A stretch of 64,000 bases of DNA. It comes from an uncultured Alphaproteobacteria bacterium (GTDB lineage: Bacteria > Pseudomonadota > Alphaproteobacteria > RF32 > CAG-239). Made by a program: the position numbers and the translations under genes. Where the stretch lies: the NCBI GenBank assembly GCA_949297415.1, contig CASFSV010000014.1, positions 71,030-135,029 of the forward strand. Direction: 5' to 3'. Below are positions 32,813-42,779 of this stretch, piece after piece. The first letter of the stretch is position 1. Each line of letters begins with the position of its first letter. The notes under the pieces are model-generated. The model was not told where the DNA came from. It ran no database searches and worked only from the letters and a program-made list of their open reading frames with translations.

Positions 32813-34576
32813 ATGTTAGAATACAGAACGCATACCTGCGGTGAGCTTAGAGCTGCCGAAGCAGGGAAAAAAGTAAAACTCTCCGGTTGGATACATCGTA
32901 AACGTAATTTGGGTAATTTGTGCTTTGTCGATTTACGCGACCACTATGGCATTACTCAATGCGTGGTTGATAGTTCCAGCGATTTGTTCAAACAACTTGA
33001 AGATATTCGTGTGGAAAGTGTTATTACAATTGATGGCGATGTTGTTTTACGTGAAAGCGTTAATAAAAATATGCCGACTGGTGATGTGGAAGTTAAAGTT
33101 ACACACGTTGAACTTCACTCTATGGCTGACGTACTGCCGATTCAAGTTTTTGGTGAAGATAATTCTCCCGAAGAAATGCGCTTGAAATATCGTTTCTTGG
33201 ATTTGCGTAGAGAGAAAATTCACAACAACATTATTTTGCGCTGCAATGTTATCAAAAGAATGCGTGAATTAATGAATGAACAAGGTTTTTTGGAATACCA
33301 AACTCCAATTTTGACAGCTTCTTCTCCTGAAGGAGCAAGAGACTTTTTGGTACCATCTCGTTTGAATCCGGGACGCTTTTACGCTCTTCCACAATCTCCG
33401 CAACAATTCAAACAATTGTTGATGGTTTCTGGTTTTGATAAATATTTCCAAATTGCACCGTGTTTTCGTGATGAAGATCCTCGTGCTGACCGTAGTCCGG
33501 GTGAATTTTATCAACTTGATATGGAAATGTCTTTCGCTACTCAAGAAGATGTTTTTGCCGTTATGGAAAAAACAATGGGAACGATTTTTAATGAATTTGG
33601 TAATGGTAAAAAAGTTGACCAAGCACCGTTTATGAGAATCGCTTTCAAAGAAGCTATGCTTAAATATGGTTCTGACAAACCGGATTTGAGAAACCCGCTA
33701 ATCATTCAAGACGCAACTGCGTTCTTTAATAATTCAGGATTTGGCGTATATGACACTAAAGCTGCAAACGGAGAACAATTACGCGCCATTGTTATTCCTA
33801 GTGCCGGAGAAAAGCCTCGTTCTTTCTTTGATAAATTAGATGGTTTTGCTAAGGAAGAAGGTTTTGGCGGTATGGCTTATGTTGCTTTATCTACTAATGG
33901 GGCTAAAGGTATTGCCAAATTCTTTTCTGAAGAAAAGATGGCTGAACTCAAAAGTCTATTCGGTCTTAAAGATGGAGACGCTATCGTCTTTATGGGCGGT
34001 AATAAAAAGCTCATCAACAAATTCGCGGGTAAAGTTCGTACTAAATTAGGTGAAGAACTTAATTTGATAGAAAAAGACGCTTTCAGAATTTGTTGGATTG
34101 TTGACTTCCCATTTTATGAAGAAAATGAAGAAACCGGCGCTGTTGAATTTTCTCACAATCCGTTTTCTATGCCACAAGGTGGAATGGACGCTCTCTTAAA
34201 CATGAACCCGTTTGATATTTTGGCTTATCAATATGATATGGTTTGCAATGGCGTGGAGCTTGCATCCGGTGCCGTTCGTAACCATAAGCCGGAAATCATG
34301 TATAAGGCTTTTGAACTTGCAGGTTATGACAATAGTGTCGTTGATAGTAAATTCGGCGGTATGATTAACGCGTTCAAATATGGAGCTCCTCCACACGCCG
34401 GTTGCGCTCCGGGAATTGACCGTACGGTTATGTTACTTCTTGATGAGCCGATTATTCGTGATGTTATATTGTTCCCGCTTAACGGTAAAGCACAAGATTT
34501 ATTGATGCAGGCTCCGAATACGGTATCGGAACAACAGCTTAAAGATTTGCACATCGAAATCAAAGCTGATGCGTAG
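32813..34576 (+). CDS. aspS: Aspartyl-tRNA synthetase
   Basis: A 587-residue class IIb synthetase with an N-terminal OB-fold anticodon-binding domain ([20 protein letters not shown]), class II motif 2 ([19 protein letters not shown]), the bacterial GAD insertion (about 290-420) and motif 3 ([13 protein letters not shown]). The RRRD loop is RKRN here. Without asparagine synthetase data I cannot say whether it is discriminating. CAGAGGA precedes the ATG. It is followed by a strong terminator. Confidence 0.98.
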   Translation: MLEYRTHTCGELRAAEAGKKVKLSGWIHRKRNLGNLCFVDLRDHYGITQCVVDSSSDLFKQLEDIRVESVITIDGDVVLRESVNKNMPTGDVEVKVTHVELHSMADVLPIQVFGEDNSPEEMRLKYRFLDLRREKIHNNIILRCNVIKRMRELMNEQGFLEYQTPILTASSPEGARDFLVPSRLNPGRFYALPQSPQQFKQLLMVSGFDKYFQIAPCFRDEDPRADRSPGEFYQLDMEMSFATQEDVFAVMEKTMGTIFNEFGNGKKVDQAPFMRIAFKEAMLKYGSDKPDLRNPLIIQDATAFFNNSGFGVYDTKAANGEQLRAIVIPSAGEKPRSFFDKLDGFAKEEGFGGMAYVALSTNGAKGIAKFFSEEKMAELKSLFGLKDGDAIVFMGGNKKLINKFAGKVRTKLGEELNLIEKDAFRICWIVDFPFYEENEETGAVEFSHNPFSMPQGGMDALLNMNPFDILAYQYDMVCNGVELASGAVRNHKPEIMYKAFELAGYDNSVVDSKFGGMINAFKYGAPPHAGCAPGIDRTVMLLLDEPIIRDVILFPLNGKAQDLLMQAPNTVSEQQLKDLHIEIKADA

Positions 34577-34588
34577 TTCAAACAAAAT

Positions 34589-34621
34589 AAGGCAGTCAAA
34601 TCTCTGACTGCCTTAGCTTTT
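34589..34621 (+). terminator. Terminator of aspS
   Basis: A 10-bp perfect stem AAGGCAGTCA/TGACTGCCTT (34589-34598 and 34605-34614) followed by AGCTTTT. It abuts the next gene. Confidence 0.85.
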
Positions 34622-34636
34622 ATGACGGATTATTAT

Positions 34637-36097
34637 ATGGTTAAAGATTTTTCGCTATCATTCTCTAATAAAATTATATACGGTTTGATATGGTGTATTT
34701 TTGTTGCTTTATCCATGTATATTGCGCCTTATCACGAATTGTGGGCTGATGAAGTTCAGGCTTTTTTGATTGCTCGTGATGCCCCTGTTTCTGATATCTT
34801 ATCGGTTATTCCTCATCAAGAAGGACAACCTTCGCTTTGGCATTTACTCCTCAAAGGTCTTATTTTCTTATTCGGAGAGAATCTTAATATTACTTACGTT
34901 TCCATAGCTGTCATGGCGTTAGCTGTCGGTATCTTTTTATTTGGATACGATGTTCCTATTATTTATAAAATTCTTATTCCGTTCGGGCACTATTTTCTTT
35001 ATCAATACAACATTATTTCTCGCAACTACTGTTTGGCTTATTTAGCGTTAGCTTTTTTGGGATATATCTATCCGTTACGACATAAATATATTTGGCGGTA
35101 TTGCCTCACCCTTTTGTTACTTGCCGAATCGACCTCGTTTTTAGCTCCTGTTGCGGCGATTTTGAGCGGACTATGGTTTTACGAAGCTCTGCTTGCTCAT
35201 AAGCTTAATTTAAAAAAATATTATGCACCTTTGGGAATCTTATGCTGTTTCGGGCTTTTATTACTGTGGCAAATTCTTCCTATTAATACCGTGCAATATA
35301 GTATCCGCGTTGAAGATATAAAAAACTATCCGTACAACGTTATTGCCCACTTTCCCGAAGCCTTTTTTGCCGGTAAAAATCTTGGTATCAATTTATTATT
35401 CTTAACTGCATTAGCTTGGTTAATCTTGAAATACGTTTTTTCTTCTGCCTTTGATAATACTCTAAATCGTCATAAAAATTCTATCGTTTATATGCTCTTG
35501 GTGTGGCTTATTTTTATTGTCGTTTATTTTGCCGTTCGTCCGATGTTTTATCATCAGGGGCTTATTTGGGGGCTTTTCCTTTGTTCCGTATATATGTTTT
35601 TTCCTCATTATATCCAAAACAAACGCCATTACCTTTTTATCGCTTGCTTGTTGATGCAAATTTATTGGAGCTTTGTTAGTATTTCTTTTGACTTCAAACA
35701 TCCCTATTCCGCGCAATTTGAAGTCCTAAAAATTTTGCAGAAACAAAATCTTTTACAACACAAAATTCAGACAATCGGTTTTCATACTTTACCCTTTCAA
35801 GCCTTGCTTTCAAGAGAAAATCTTTATCTTACTTACGATACTCCCTTGTATTGGCTATGGACGCAAGAGGACATAAAACTTAGATATACGGATATTCAAA
35901 AAGCTGTTGATGAACATCGTGACATTCTTGTTGTTGACGCTTTTGAAGCTCCGCGAATCGACCTTTCTTATTATGAAAATCCTGATATTTTTTATATCTA
36001 CAAAATTCCGGCAGCGGCTGTTTATAAAGGTTATCTTTTTTATGAACAGGGATTAAATTTATACATCAAAAAATCTCTTATTTCGCAAACTTTTTAA
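34637..36097 (+). CDS. GT-C-type multi-spanning membrane glycosyltransferase
   Basis: About 486 residues with some ten transmembrane helices. The first periplasmic loop carries HELWADEVQAFLIARD, the acidic Asp-Glu signature of GT-C enzymes that use lipid-linked sugars. A C-terminal soluble part (about 400-486) follows. It probably transfers a sugar from a polyprenyl carrier to a cell-surface glycan or protein. The ATG at 34637 has ACGGA 7 bases before it; an ATG at 34622 touches the aspS terminator. It sits where infC would often precede rpmI. Confidence 0.72.
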   Translation: MVKDFSLSFSNKIIYGLIWCIFVALSMYIAPYHELWADEVQAFLIARDAPVSDILSVIPHQEGQPSLWHLLLKGLIFLFGENLNITYVSIAVMALAVGIFLFGYDVPIIYKILIPFGHYFLYQYNIISRNYCLAYLALAFLGYIYPLRHKYIWRYCLTLLLLAESTSFLAPVAAILSGLWFYEALLAHKLNLKKYYAPLGILCCFGLLLLWQILPINTVQYSIRVEDIKNYPYNVIAHFPEAFFAGKNLGINLLFLTALAWLILKYVFSSAFDNTLNRHKNSIVYMLLVWLIFIVVYFAVRPMFYHQGLIWGLFLCSVYMFFPHYIQNKRHYLFIACLLMQIYWSFVSISFDFKHPYSAQFEVLKILQKQNLLQHKIQTIGFHTLPFQALLSRENLYLTYDTPLYWLWTQEDIKLRYTDIQKAVDEHRDILVVDAFEAPRIDLSYYENPDIFYIYKIPAAAVYKGYLFYEQGLNLYIKKSLISQTF

Positions 36098-36229
36098 TTC
36101 TTAATTTTAAATTAAAAAACACTTTACTTTTTAAAATATTGGTGTATAAACTATTGCGAATAACAGAGAGGGCTAATGGCATGCCTTACTGTTATCTTGA
36201 ATCCAACTTAATTTTTGAAAGGGATTGAA

Positions 36230-36427
36230 ATGCCTAAATTAAAAACTAAAAGTTCTGCTAAAAAACGTTTTAGCGTTACCGGTACCGGTAAATTGAAAAG
36301 AAATTTTGCGAAAAAGAGACACTGCCTCTTCTGCAAAACTCAGAAAATGAAAAGACAAGCTCGCGGCACAACTTTGTTGTCAGAAGTTGATGTTCAGATT
36401 GTTAAAAAGTTTTTACCTTATTTGTAG
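36230..36427 (+). CDS. rpmI: 50S ribosomal protein L35
   Basis: A 65-residue basic protein, [14 protein letters not shown] then [17 protein letters not shown], a full-length L35. GAAAGGGATTG precedes the ATG at 36230; an in-frame ATG at 36215 is part of the ribosome-binding region. It is followed 18 bases later by rplT. The 132-base leader contains a TTTACT and TATAAA promoter-like pair. infC is not next to it. Confidence 0.97.
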   Translation: MPKLKTKSSAKKRFSVTGTGKLKRNFAKKRHCLFCKTQKMKRQARGTTLLSEVDVQIVKKFLPYL

Positions 36428-36445
36428 TTGTAGGAGGATTTGTAA

Positions 36446-36805
36446 ATGTCTCGTGTTAAAAGAGGTGTAACAGCTCACGCTCGCCATAAGAAAATTATCG
36501 ATATGGCTAAAGGTTATAGAGGACGTAATAAAAACGTTTTCAGAGTTGCTGTTGAAAAAGTTGAAAAAGGTTTGCAGTATGCTTATCGTGATAGAAAAGC
36601 AAAGAAGAGAAACTTCCGCTCTTTGTGGATCCAACGTATCAATGCTGCTACTCGTTTGAATGATATGACTTATTCTCGATTTATTAGCGGGCTCGTTAAG
36701 GCAGGTATTGAGCTTGACCGTAAAGTGCTGGCTGATATCGCTTACAGAGAGCCCCAAGCTTTTGCTAAGTTAGTAGAAACTGCCAAAGCGGCTCTGGCTA
36801 AATAA
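36446..36805 (+). CDS. rplT: 50S ribosomal protein L20
   Basis: A 119-residue L20: [51 protein letters not shown] and [16 protein letters not shown] are all standard. It binds 23S rRNA early in 50S assembly and usually represses its own operon. AGGAGG lies upstream. A terminator separates it from pheS. Confidence 0.98.
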   Translation: MSRVKRGVTAHARHKKIIDMAKGYRGRNKNVFRVAVEKVEKGLQYAYRDRKAKKRNFRSLWIQRINAATRLNDMTYSRFISGLVKAGIELDRKVLADIAYREPQAFAKLVETAKAALAK

Positions 36806-36834
36806 TTTTTTTAGTATAGTTTATATCAGTTTTT

Positions 36835-36869
36835 AAGAGTCGTCTTGGGCAACCAAGAGGACTCTTTTG
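36835..36869 (+). terminator. Terminator of rpmI-rplT
   Basis: A long stem AAGAGTC-g-TCTTGG/CCAAGA-g-GACTCTT (36835-36866) with a GCAA loop and trailing Ts. The 210 bases that follow to pheS form an AT-rich leader with no clear attenuator. Confidence 0.88.
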
Positions 36870-37077
36870 TATTTAAAATTCTTTTGCAACTTGGCTTTGC
36901 TTTTGTCGACTTGATTGCAGAAGAAATTTCTAAAGAGTGCTTTAGGAGATATTATTGGAAACTTGGGCTAATTGAAAAATTTTACATACGCTAAATGTTA
37001 TGTGCTTGTGTTTTTTATTTTAGCTACGATGAGGATTGAGGAGATTGTGGCTCTTAACCATATGTTAGGATGATGAA

Positions 37078-38187
37078 ATGAGTGATATTGATAGTATAAA
37101 AAATAGTATTATTGAGCAGATTAACTGTGCTGACAGTGCTAAAGCTCTAGACGACGCCAGAGTGGCCGCATTGGGTAAAAAAGGTCAAATTACCGAGCTT
37201 TTGAAAACTCTTGGTTCAATGCCTTTAGAGGAGAGAATTGCTTTTGGTAAACAAATCAATGTTGTGAAAGCTGAATTAGAAGCAAAAATTGCCGAAAAAA
37301 AGCAAGCGTTAGAAATTCAACTTCTTAATGAAAAGCTCAAAAAAGAAGTTGTTGATGTAACTCTTCCTTGTCGTCCGGAAGTACAAGGACGCTTACACCC
37401 TGTTTCTAAAGTCTATGAAGAAATTGTTGCTATTTTTGCTCAAATGGGGTTTGAAGTTGCAGAAGGTCCGGATATTGAAGACCAATTCCATAACTTTAAT
37501 GCCTTAAATATGCCGCCTAACCATCCTGCTCGTCAAATGCAAGATACTTTCTATATCAACAACGATGTTAACAATGCTTTTGATATGGATAATGCTTATG
37601 TGGTCAGAACCCATACTTCCGGCGTACAAATCCGTACTATGGAGAAAAAACAGCCGCCTATTCGTATCATTGCTCCCGGTAGAACGTATCGTTCCGACTA
37701 TGATGCTACTCATACACCGATGTTCCATCAAGTTGAAGGTTTAGTCATTGATAAAAAAACAACTATGGCAGACCTTAAAGGCTGTTTGTATGACTTTATG
37801 AAAGCATTCTTTGAAGTTGATGAATTGCCTATTCGTTTTCGTCCCTCTTACTTTCCGTTTACCGAACCGTCTGCCGAAGTTGATATCGGTTGCTTGAAGA
37901 CTAAAACAGATTTGATTATCGGCGCTGGTACAGATTGGTTGGAAGTTCTTGGTTGTGGTATGGTTCATCCGAATGTTTTGCGCGCCGGCGGTATTGATCC
38001 TGATGAATATCAAGGATTTGCATTTGGTGCCGGTATTGATAGATTGGCGATGTTAAAATATGGTATCCCTGACTTGAGAACATTCTTTGAATCTGATGTT
38101 CGTTGGATTAAAAATTATGGTTTTACACCACTTGACTTTTCGGCAATGACAAGCGGTCTTAGCAATAATGGAGGATTGGCTCGATGA
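37078..38187 (+). CDS. pheS: Phenylalanyl-tRNA synthetase alpha subunit
   Basis: A 369-residue alpha chain of the alpha2beta2 enzyme. An N-terminal coiled coil (1-90) is followed by the class II core: HPVSKVYEEIVAIFAQMGF, FNALNMPPNHPARQMQDTF, VVRTHTSGVQIRTM, FHQVEGLVID and GFAFGAGIDRLAMLKYGI. The length is normal. It overlaps pheT by four bases (ATGA), so the subunits are translationally coupled. Confidence 0.98.
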   Translation: MSDIDSIKNSIIEQINCADSAKALDDARVAALGKKGQITELLKTLGSMPLEERIAFGKQINVVKAELEAKIAEKKQALEIQLLNEKLKKEVVDVTLPCRPEVQGRLHPVSKVYEEIVAIFAQMGFEVAEGPDIEDQFHNFNALNMPPNHPARQMQDTFYINNDVNNAFDMDNAYVVRTHTSGVQIRTMEKKQPPIRIIAPGRTYRSDYDATHTPMFHQVEGLVIDKKTTMADLKGCLYDFMKAFFEVDELPIRFRPSYFPFTEPSAEVDIGCLKTKTDLIIGAGTDWLEVLGCGMVHPNVLRAGGIDPDEYQGFAFGAGIDRLAMLKYGIPDLRTFFESDVRWIKNYGFTPLDFSAMTSGLSNNGGLAR

Positions 38188-40568
38188 AATTTACACTTTC
38201 TTGGTTAAAAGAACATTTAGATACTGATGCCAGTGTTGATGAAATTAGCGAAACACTGACACGTATCGGTTTGGAAGTAGAAGAAGTTATCAATCCTGCT
38301 GCAGCTCTCAACGATTTCATTACGGCTAAAATTGAAAAAGTTGAAATGCACCCTGACTCTGACCATCTTCACGTTCTTGCCGTTAATACAGGTAAAGAAA
38401 CCTTGCAGGTTGTTTGTGGCGCTCCTAATGTTCACGAAGGACTTGTCGGTATTTATGCCCCAACAGGTGCCCTTATTCCTGCTTACGGCGAACGCCTTAA
38501 GGTTGCAAAAATTCGTGGCGTTGAAAGTATGGGCATGATGTGCTCCGAGAAGGAACTTTTAGTAGGCGACGACCATAGCGGTATTATCGAATTGTCTGCA
38601 AATACTCCTATCGGAAAACCAGCTGCGGAAGTATTGAATATTGATCCGGTTATTGAAGTTTCCATTACTCCAAACCGTGCAGAATGCCTTGGTGTTCGTG
38701 GTATTGCAAGAGATTTAGCCGCTTCCGGCTTAGGTAAACTTAAACCGCTTAGCATTCCTGAAATCAAAGGCTCTTTTAAAAGTCCTATTACCGTTTCTGT
38801 TGACTGTCCCGAATCTTGCCCAACTTATACGGCTCGTTATATCAAAGGTGTTAATAACAAAGCTGAAACTCCTAAATGGATGAAGGATAGATTAACGGCT
38901 ATCGGTTTACGTCCGATTTCTGCTCTGGTTGATATCACTAACTACATCAACTATGATTTAGCTCGTCCTTTACATGTTTTTGATGCAGACAAACTTAAAG
39001 GTAACATTAAGGTTCGTATGGCTCATAATGGTGAAGAATTTTTAGCCCTAAACGAAAAGAGCTATACTCTTGATGATAAATGTTTGGGTATTTGTGATGA
39101 CGAAGGTGTTCAGTGTCTTGGTGGTATTATGGGCGGCTTAAATAAGGGAAGTTATGAAGATACAACCAATGTTCTTCTTGAATGCGCTTTATTTACACCG
39201 ATATGTATTGCTCGTACAGGTCGTAAATTACAAATTGACTCAGACTCTCGCGCTCGTTATGAACGTTGGGTTGACCCAATGTCTAACATTTCAGGCAACA
39301 ATTACGCCACCCAGATGATTTTGGATATTTGTGGCGGAGAAGCTTCTGAAATGGAAATTGCCGGAGCTGAAAAAAATGATGCGAAACCTGTATATCTTCG
39401 TCCTGAAAGACTTAAAACATTTATCGGTATGGAGGTTTCTAAAGAAAAATGTGAAGAAATTCTTTCTCATTTAGGCTTTGCTCTTGCGGAAGAAGATGGC
39501 AAAATTAAAGCCGTTTCTCCTTCTTGGCGTGGCGACATTGAATGTGAACAAGATTTAATTGAAGAAGTTGTTCGTATGATTGGTTTGGATAATATTCCGG
39601 CTACGTCTATGAAAACTGCCGATTTTCCAAAACCGGTTTTGACACCTCTTCAAAACAATATTGTTATGGTTAAGCATGAACTTGCTTCTCGCGGTATGTT
39701 TGAATCTGTTACTTTCAGCTTTACCGATAGTGATATTGCGCAATATTTCCGTCGCGGGCAAGAACCGATTTTATTACAAAATCCTATTATCAAAGAACTT
39801 GATGAAATGCGTCCATCGTTATTGCCAAATTTACTTATCGGTGCTAAAAACAATATTGCCAGAGGTTATGCTGATTTAGCAATATTTGAAGTTGCACCAG
39901 AATTTTATGGCAGAAATCCCGGCGAGCAGAAAGCTGTTGCTTCCGGTATCCGTGTTGGCAAAACGTCTAAGAAAGATTGGACGGGCTCAATGCGTGCTTA
40001 TGATGTGTTTGATGCTAAAGCGGATGCTCTTGCAGCTATTGCTGCGGCAAAAGGACCGATTGAAGCTCCGCAAATTACAACCGATGCTCCGTCTTATTAT
40101 CATCCTGGTAGAAGCGGCGCTATCCGTTTGGGTAAAAATGTTTTGGCTTATTTTGGCGAATTGCATCCAGCTGTTTTAAAAGCGCTTGATATTAAATCTA
40201 ATGTGGTTGCTTTTGAAGTATTCTTGGATAACATTCCATTACCGAGAGATGCTAAATCTAAAGCGAAGAAGAAACTTGAACTATCTCAGTTGCAAGCAGT
40301 TGATAAAGATTTAGCCTTTGTGGTAGCTCGCAATGTTTCAGCTATCAATATTGTCGCTGCGGCTAAAAATGCTGATAGAAATAATATCGCTGATGTTCGC
40401 GTTTTTGACGTGTACGAAGGGGATAATTTACCGGAAGATAAAAAATCTGTGGCTATTTCCGTTACTTTCCAACCAAAAGAAAAAACTTATACAGATGCCG
40501 AACTTGAGGCTTTGATGAATAAGGTTATTCTTGAAGTTGGCAAGAAAACAGGTGCAACATTGCGATAA
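38184..40568 (+). CDS. pheT: Phenylalanyl-tRNA synthetase beta subunit
   Basis: A 794-residue beta chain with the full bacterial domain order: an EMAP/OB domain (ITAKIEKVEMHPDSDHLHVL), B3/B4 editing (RDLAASGLGKL, LVDITNYINYDLARPLHVFDADKL), B5 (about 400-470), a degenerate class II core and a C-terminal FDX-ACB anticodon-binding domain (VAISVTFQPKEKTYTDAELE). It ends before a strong terminator. Confidence 0.98.
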   Translation: MKFTLSWLKEHLDTDASVDEISETLTRIGLEVEEVINPAAALNDFITAKIEKVEMHPDSDHLHVLAVNTGKETLQVVCGAPNVHEGLVGIYAPTGALIPAYGERLKVAKIRGVESMGMMCSEKELLVGDDHSGIIELSANTPIGKPAAEVLNIDPVIEVSITPNRAECLGVRGIARDLAASGLGKLKPLSIPEIKGSFKSPITVSVDCPESCPTYTARYIKGVNNKAETPKWMKDRLTAIGLRPISALVDITNYINYDLARPLHVFDADKLKGNIKVRMAHNGEEFLALNEKSYTLDDKCLGICDDEGVQCLGGIMGGLNKGSYEDTTNVLLECALFTPICIARTGRKLQIDSDSRARYERWVDPMSNISGNNYATQMILDICGGEASEMEIAGAEKNDAKPVYLRPERLKTFIGMEVSKEKCEEILSHLGFALAEEDGKIKAVSPSWRGDIECEQDLIEEVVRMIGLDNIPATSMKTADFPKPVLTPLQNNIVMVKHELASRGMFESVTFSFTDSDIAQYFRRGQEPILLQNPIIKELDEMRPSLLPNLLIGAKNNIARGYADLAIFEVAPEFYGRNPGEQKAVASGIRVGKTSKKDWTGSMRAYDVFDAKADALAAIAAAKGPIEAPQITTDAPSYYHPGRSGAIRLGKNVLAYFGELHPAVLKALDIKSNVVAFEVFLDNIPLPRDAKSKAKKKLELSQLQAVDKDLAFVVARNVSAINIVAAAKNADRNNIADVRVFDVYEGDNLPEDKKSVAISVTFQPKEKTYTDAELEALMNKVILEVGKKTGATLR

Positions 40569-40591
40569 TTTTATCCAATAACCACTAAAAC

Positions 40592-40622
40592 AAAAGCCGC
40601 AGAAAAATCTGCGGCTTTTCTA
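40592..40622 (+). terminator. Terminator of pheST
   Basis: A 12-bp perfect stem AAAAGCCGCAGA/TCTGCGGCTTTT (40592-40603 and 40608-40619). It is symmetrical enough to serve the convergent lipoprotein gene as well. Confidence 0.88.
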
Positions 40623-40640
40623 TTTTATAATATCAGAAAA

Positions 40641-41009
40641 TTATTTTTCTTGATATTTCAAACTTACACCATTTCCGCTTAATTCCAAAACCTTATCCTT
40701 CAGGCTAAAGGTTGTAACTTTGCTCAAATCTTGGAAATAAGTTTGTTCTTTTTTCATTTCAGCCTCTGGACCTGCCATCATTGTAGAAGCTGTTGGACCG
40801 AACTTAATGTTATTTTTTTCAATTGTGTATGAACCGAAATAATTATTCAGCACTTTGCCGTAATACTTATTTTCTTTCGCATCAAATGACAAAGTTATTG
40901 TATTATCATTTGCCAATACAAAATTTTTCCCGTTCAAAGACACAGGTTTAGACTCACTACAAGCATTTAGCATAAGGGCTGCAACCATCGTTAATAAAAT
41001 CTTTTTCAT
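40641..41009 (-). CDS. META-domain (HslJ-like) lipoprotein
   Basis: A 122-residue lipoprotein: the signal MKKILLTMVAALMLNAC ends in a lipobox (LNAC). A single META domain follows, seen as FVLANDNTITLSFDAKENKYYGKVLNNYFGSY broken by a KFGPTASTMMAGPEAEMKKEQTYFQDL core and LELSGNGVSLKYQ. META lipoproteins are linked to envelope stress and heat resistance (HslJ). The Cys of the usual MACP motif is replaced (MMAGP). It is monocistronic. Confidence 0.8.
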   Translation of the reverse strand: MKKILLTMVAALMLNACSESKPVSLNGKNFVLANDNTITLSFDAKENKYYGKVLNNYFGSYTIEKNNIKFGPTASTMMAGPEAEMKKEQTYFQDLSKVTTFSLKDKVLELSGNGVSLKYQEK

Positions 41010-41095
41010 AACATCTCTCCTTCGTATTTATCCTAGCCTCGGTATATATATTACACAAAATTACTTATATCAATATTTTTTATTTGAAAAATATC

Positions 41096-41124
41096 TTGAC
41101 TTTTTAATACATATCATTTATTAT
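41096..41124 (+). promoter_or_regulatory. Promoter of the thiol cassette
   Basis: TTGACT (41096-41101), a 17-base spacer, then TATTAT (41119-41124), about 37 bases before the ATG at 41162. Confidence 0.6.
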
Positions 41125-41161
41125 ATATATTGTATTTAATATATATTTATGGAGCTATAAT

Positions 41162-41665
41162 ATGAAATTTTTGATATTGCTATTCTTATCCTTATTCGCC
41201 AATGTTACTGTGGCTTTTGCTAACCCTGCTTGTGTGGTTTGTACAGTTGCTATCGGGGCATCTCTTGAAATTGCACGAAAACTCGGTATCAGCGATAATA
41301 TTGTCGGCTTATGGGCTGGTGCATTATTTGCACTTTTAGGATACTGGCTTATTCTTTGGTTTGATAAAAAAAATTGGTATTTTCGTGGACGTGACTCTAT
41401 CTTAATGCTTTCCAGTATTGCTATGATTGGATTTATTTATATGGGGGAACTAATTTATTCTCCTCAAATTATTGGTTTTCTTTATATTGATCAATTTCTG
41501 TTGGCTTCTCTTTGTGGCGCGGGTTTATATATTTTTTCACAAAAATTTTATGCTTTTATGAAAAAGCGCAATAATGGACATGCACACTTTCCTTTTGAAA
41601 AAGTCGTATTGCCATTAGCCCTTTTATTTGTTGTTAGTTTTATTTTAGATTTTTATTCTTTATAA
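41162..41665 (+). CDS. Membrane protein with N-terminal periplasmic CxxC
   Basis: A 167-residue protein. A signal peptide-like helix ends at AFAN, followed at once by PACVVCTVAIGASLEIARKLG, a CxxC placed at the periplasmic face. Four further hydrophobic helices follow, ending in a LPLALLFVVSFILDF helix. The position of the Cys pair suggests thiol-disulfide exchange, perhaps in place of DsbB/DsbD. It is the first gene of a three-gene cluster whose third member is an exported CPYC protein. Function is inferred. Confidence 0.65.
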   Translation: MKFLILLFLSLFANVTVAFANPACVVCTVAIGASLEIARKLGISDNIVGLWAGALFALLGYWLILWFDKKNWYFRGRDSILMLSSIAMIGFIYMGELIYSPQIIGFLYIDQFLLASLCGAGLYIFSQKFYAFMKKRNNGHAHFPFEKVVLPLALLFVVSFILDFYSL

Positions 41666-41686
41666 TTTTTACGAGGGAGACTTAAG

Positions 41687-42295
41687 ATGAAAAAAGCTGA
41701 AAATGTTAAAGAATTTGTGGAACGCATTGATGCGACTAAAAAAGTTAATCCGAAAGATTTATCTTCCGATCAAGATTTAACTATTGCTATTATGAACCTT
41801 ATTTCTATTGAGGAACATTTGGTCTTTTCAGGTGCTAAAACAAGCAAAACCTCTTTTTACGATTTAATTGAAGATGTTCGTGAAACTCGTAAAAAACTTA
41901 TGATGAAGATTATTCCCAGTTATGAAGGGGAAGTTTGGTGCATCTCCAAACATTTACTCGCTAGTTCCATGCGCTTGATGGAAGTGGGAACTAAACAACA
42001 AAGTTTAGGGAATAAAGAACAAGCATATGATCTTTTTAACAAAGCTTATGATTTGTATTGCCTGTTCTGGGGGCTTAATATGAATATGCTTGATGTCAGT
42101 AATGTTAAATGGATTGAAAATAGCGTTAAAGATATCAAAAAAATCAGTGAAAAGATTGATGCTGTCGGTGTAGTTACGACAACATCTTCAGAAGATACTG
42201 TTGCTTCAGAGCCTGTTGCCGATGCGGAACAAAAAACAGCTTTTGCCAAAATGAAAACATTTGTGCGCAAGGCTGTTGACTGTTGCATTGAGTAG
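41687..42295 (+). CDS. Helical protein of the thiol cassette, unknown function
   Basis: A 202-residue soluble helical protein with a conserved-looking core (LISIEEHLVFSGAKT, EVWCISKHLLASSMRLMEVG, AYDLFNKAYDLYCLFWGLN). The C-terminus is an acidic Ser/Thr/Val linker, then a basic helix ending DCCIE. It lacks a signal peptide. It lies 21 bases after the CxxC membrane gene and 26 bases before the glutaredoxin-like gene, so co-transcription is likely. I recall similar proteins in candidate-phylum genomes but cannot verify this. Confidence 0.6.
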   Translation: MKKAENVKEFVERIDATKKVNPKDLSSDQDLTIAIMNLISIEEHLVFSGAKTSKTSFYDLIEDVRETRKKLMMKIIPSYEGEVWCISKHLLASSMRLMEVGTKQQSLGNKEQAYDLFNKAYDLYCLFWGLNMNMLDVSNVKWIENSVKDIKKISEKIDAVGVVTTTSSEDTVASEPVADAEQKTAFAKMKTFVRKAVDCCIE

Positions 42296-42321
42296 AATTA
42301 TTTAGTTTACGGAGGTATTTT

Positions 42322-42672
42322 ATGAAAAAATTTTTCTATTTGTTAATTGTTTCTTTTCTTACCATTGTAGGGCAAGTTAGAGCAGAAGATGAAATCTCTG
42401 CCGATAAAATTTATTTCTTTACCTATGATGGTTGTCCTTATTGCAAAATGGCAGATGACCATATCAATAAAAAGCATACCAATCTCAAGATTGAAAAAAT
42501 TGATATCTATAAACCAGGGGGAATGTATTTATTCAAAAAATGTGCAGAGAAATTTAATCTCGGACGTAATATAGGAACTCCGCTCTTCTGCATGGGAAGC
42601 GATTATATTATGGGGTGGTCTGAAGACAATCAAAAACGTTTTGATGAATTAAGTGTCCACTTCAAAAAATAA
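42322..42672 (+). CDS. Exported glutaredoxin-like protein
   Basis: A 116-residue thioredoxin-fold protein with a signal peptide (cleavage near VRAE, residue 21) and the active site TYDGCPYCKMADDHI (CPYC). The cis-Pro region IGTPLFCMGSDYIMGW is intact. A glutaredoxin motif exported to the periplasm is uncommon. With the CxxC membrane protein two genes upstream it may form an electron relay for disulfide reduction. It ends before a terminator at 42692. Confidence 0.75.
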   Translation: MKKFFYLLIVSFLTIVGQVRAEDEISADKIYFFTYDGCPYCKMADDHINKKHTNLKIEKIDIYKPGGMYLFKKCAEKFNLGRNIGTPLFCMGSDYIMGWSEDNQKRFDELSVHFKK

Positions 42673-42691
42673 TTTTCCTTTCCCATCCTTG

Positions 42692-42724
42692 AAAATCGCC
42701 TCTATCATCGGGGCGATTTTGTTT
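42692..42724 (+). terminator. Terminator of the thiol cassette
   Basis: AAAATCGCC/GGCGATTTT stem (42692-42700 and 42712-42720) followed by GTTT. Confidence 0.75.
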
Positions 42725-42779
42725 AAGTTGACTATTGAGACTTTTTTATTTAAGCTTCATTTATATAAGGAGTTTTGCT

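Noticed and set aside
37029-37073. 14-codon frame directly before pheS as a Phe attenuation leader peptide
   Set aside because: It contains no Phe codons, has no ribosome-binding site and no terminator/antiterminator pair follows it.
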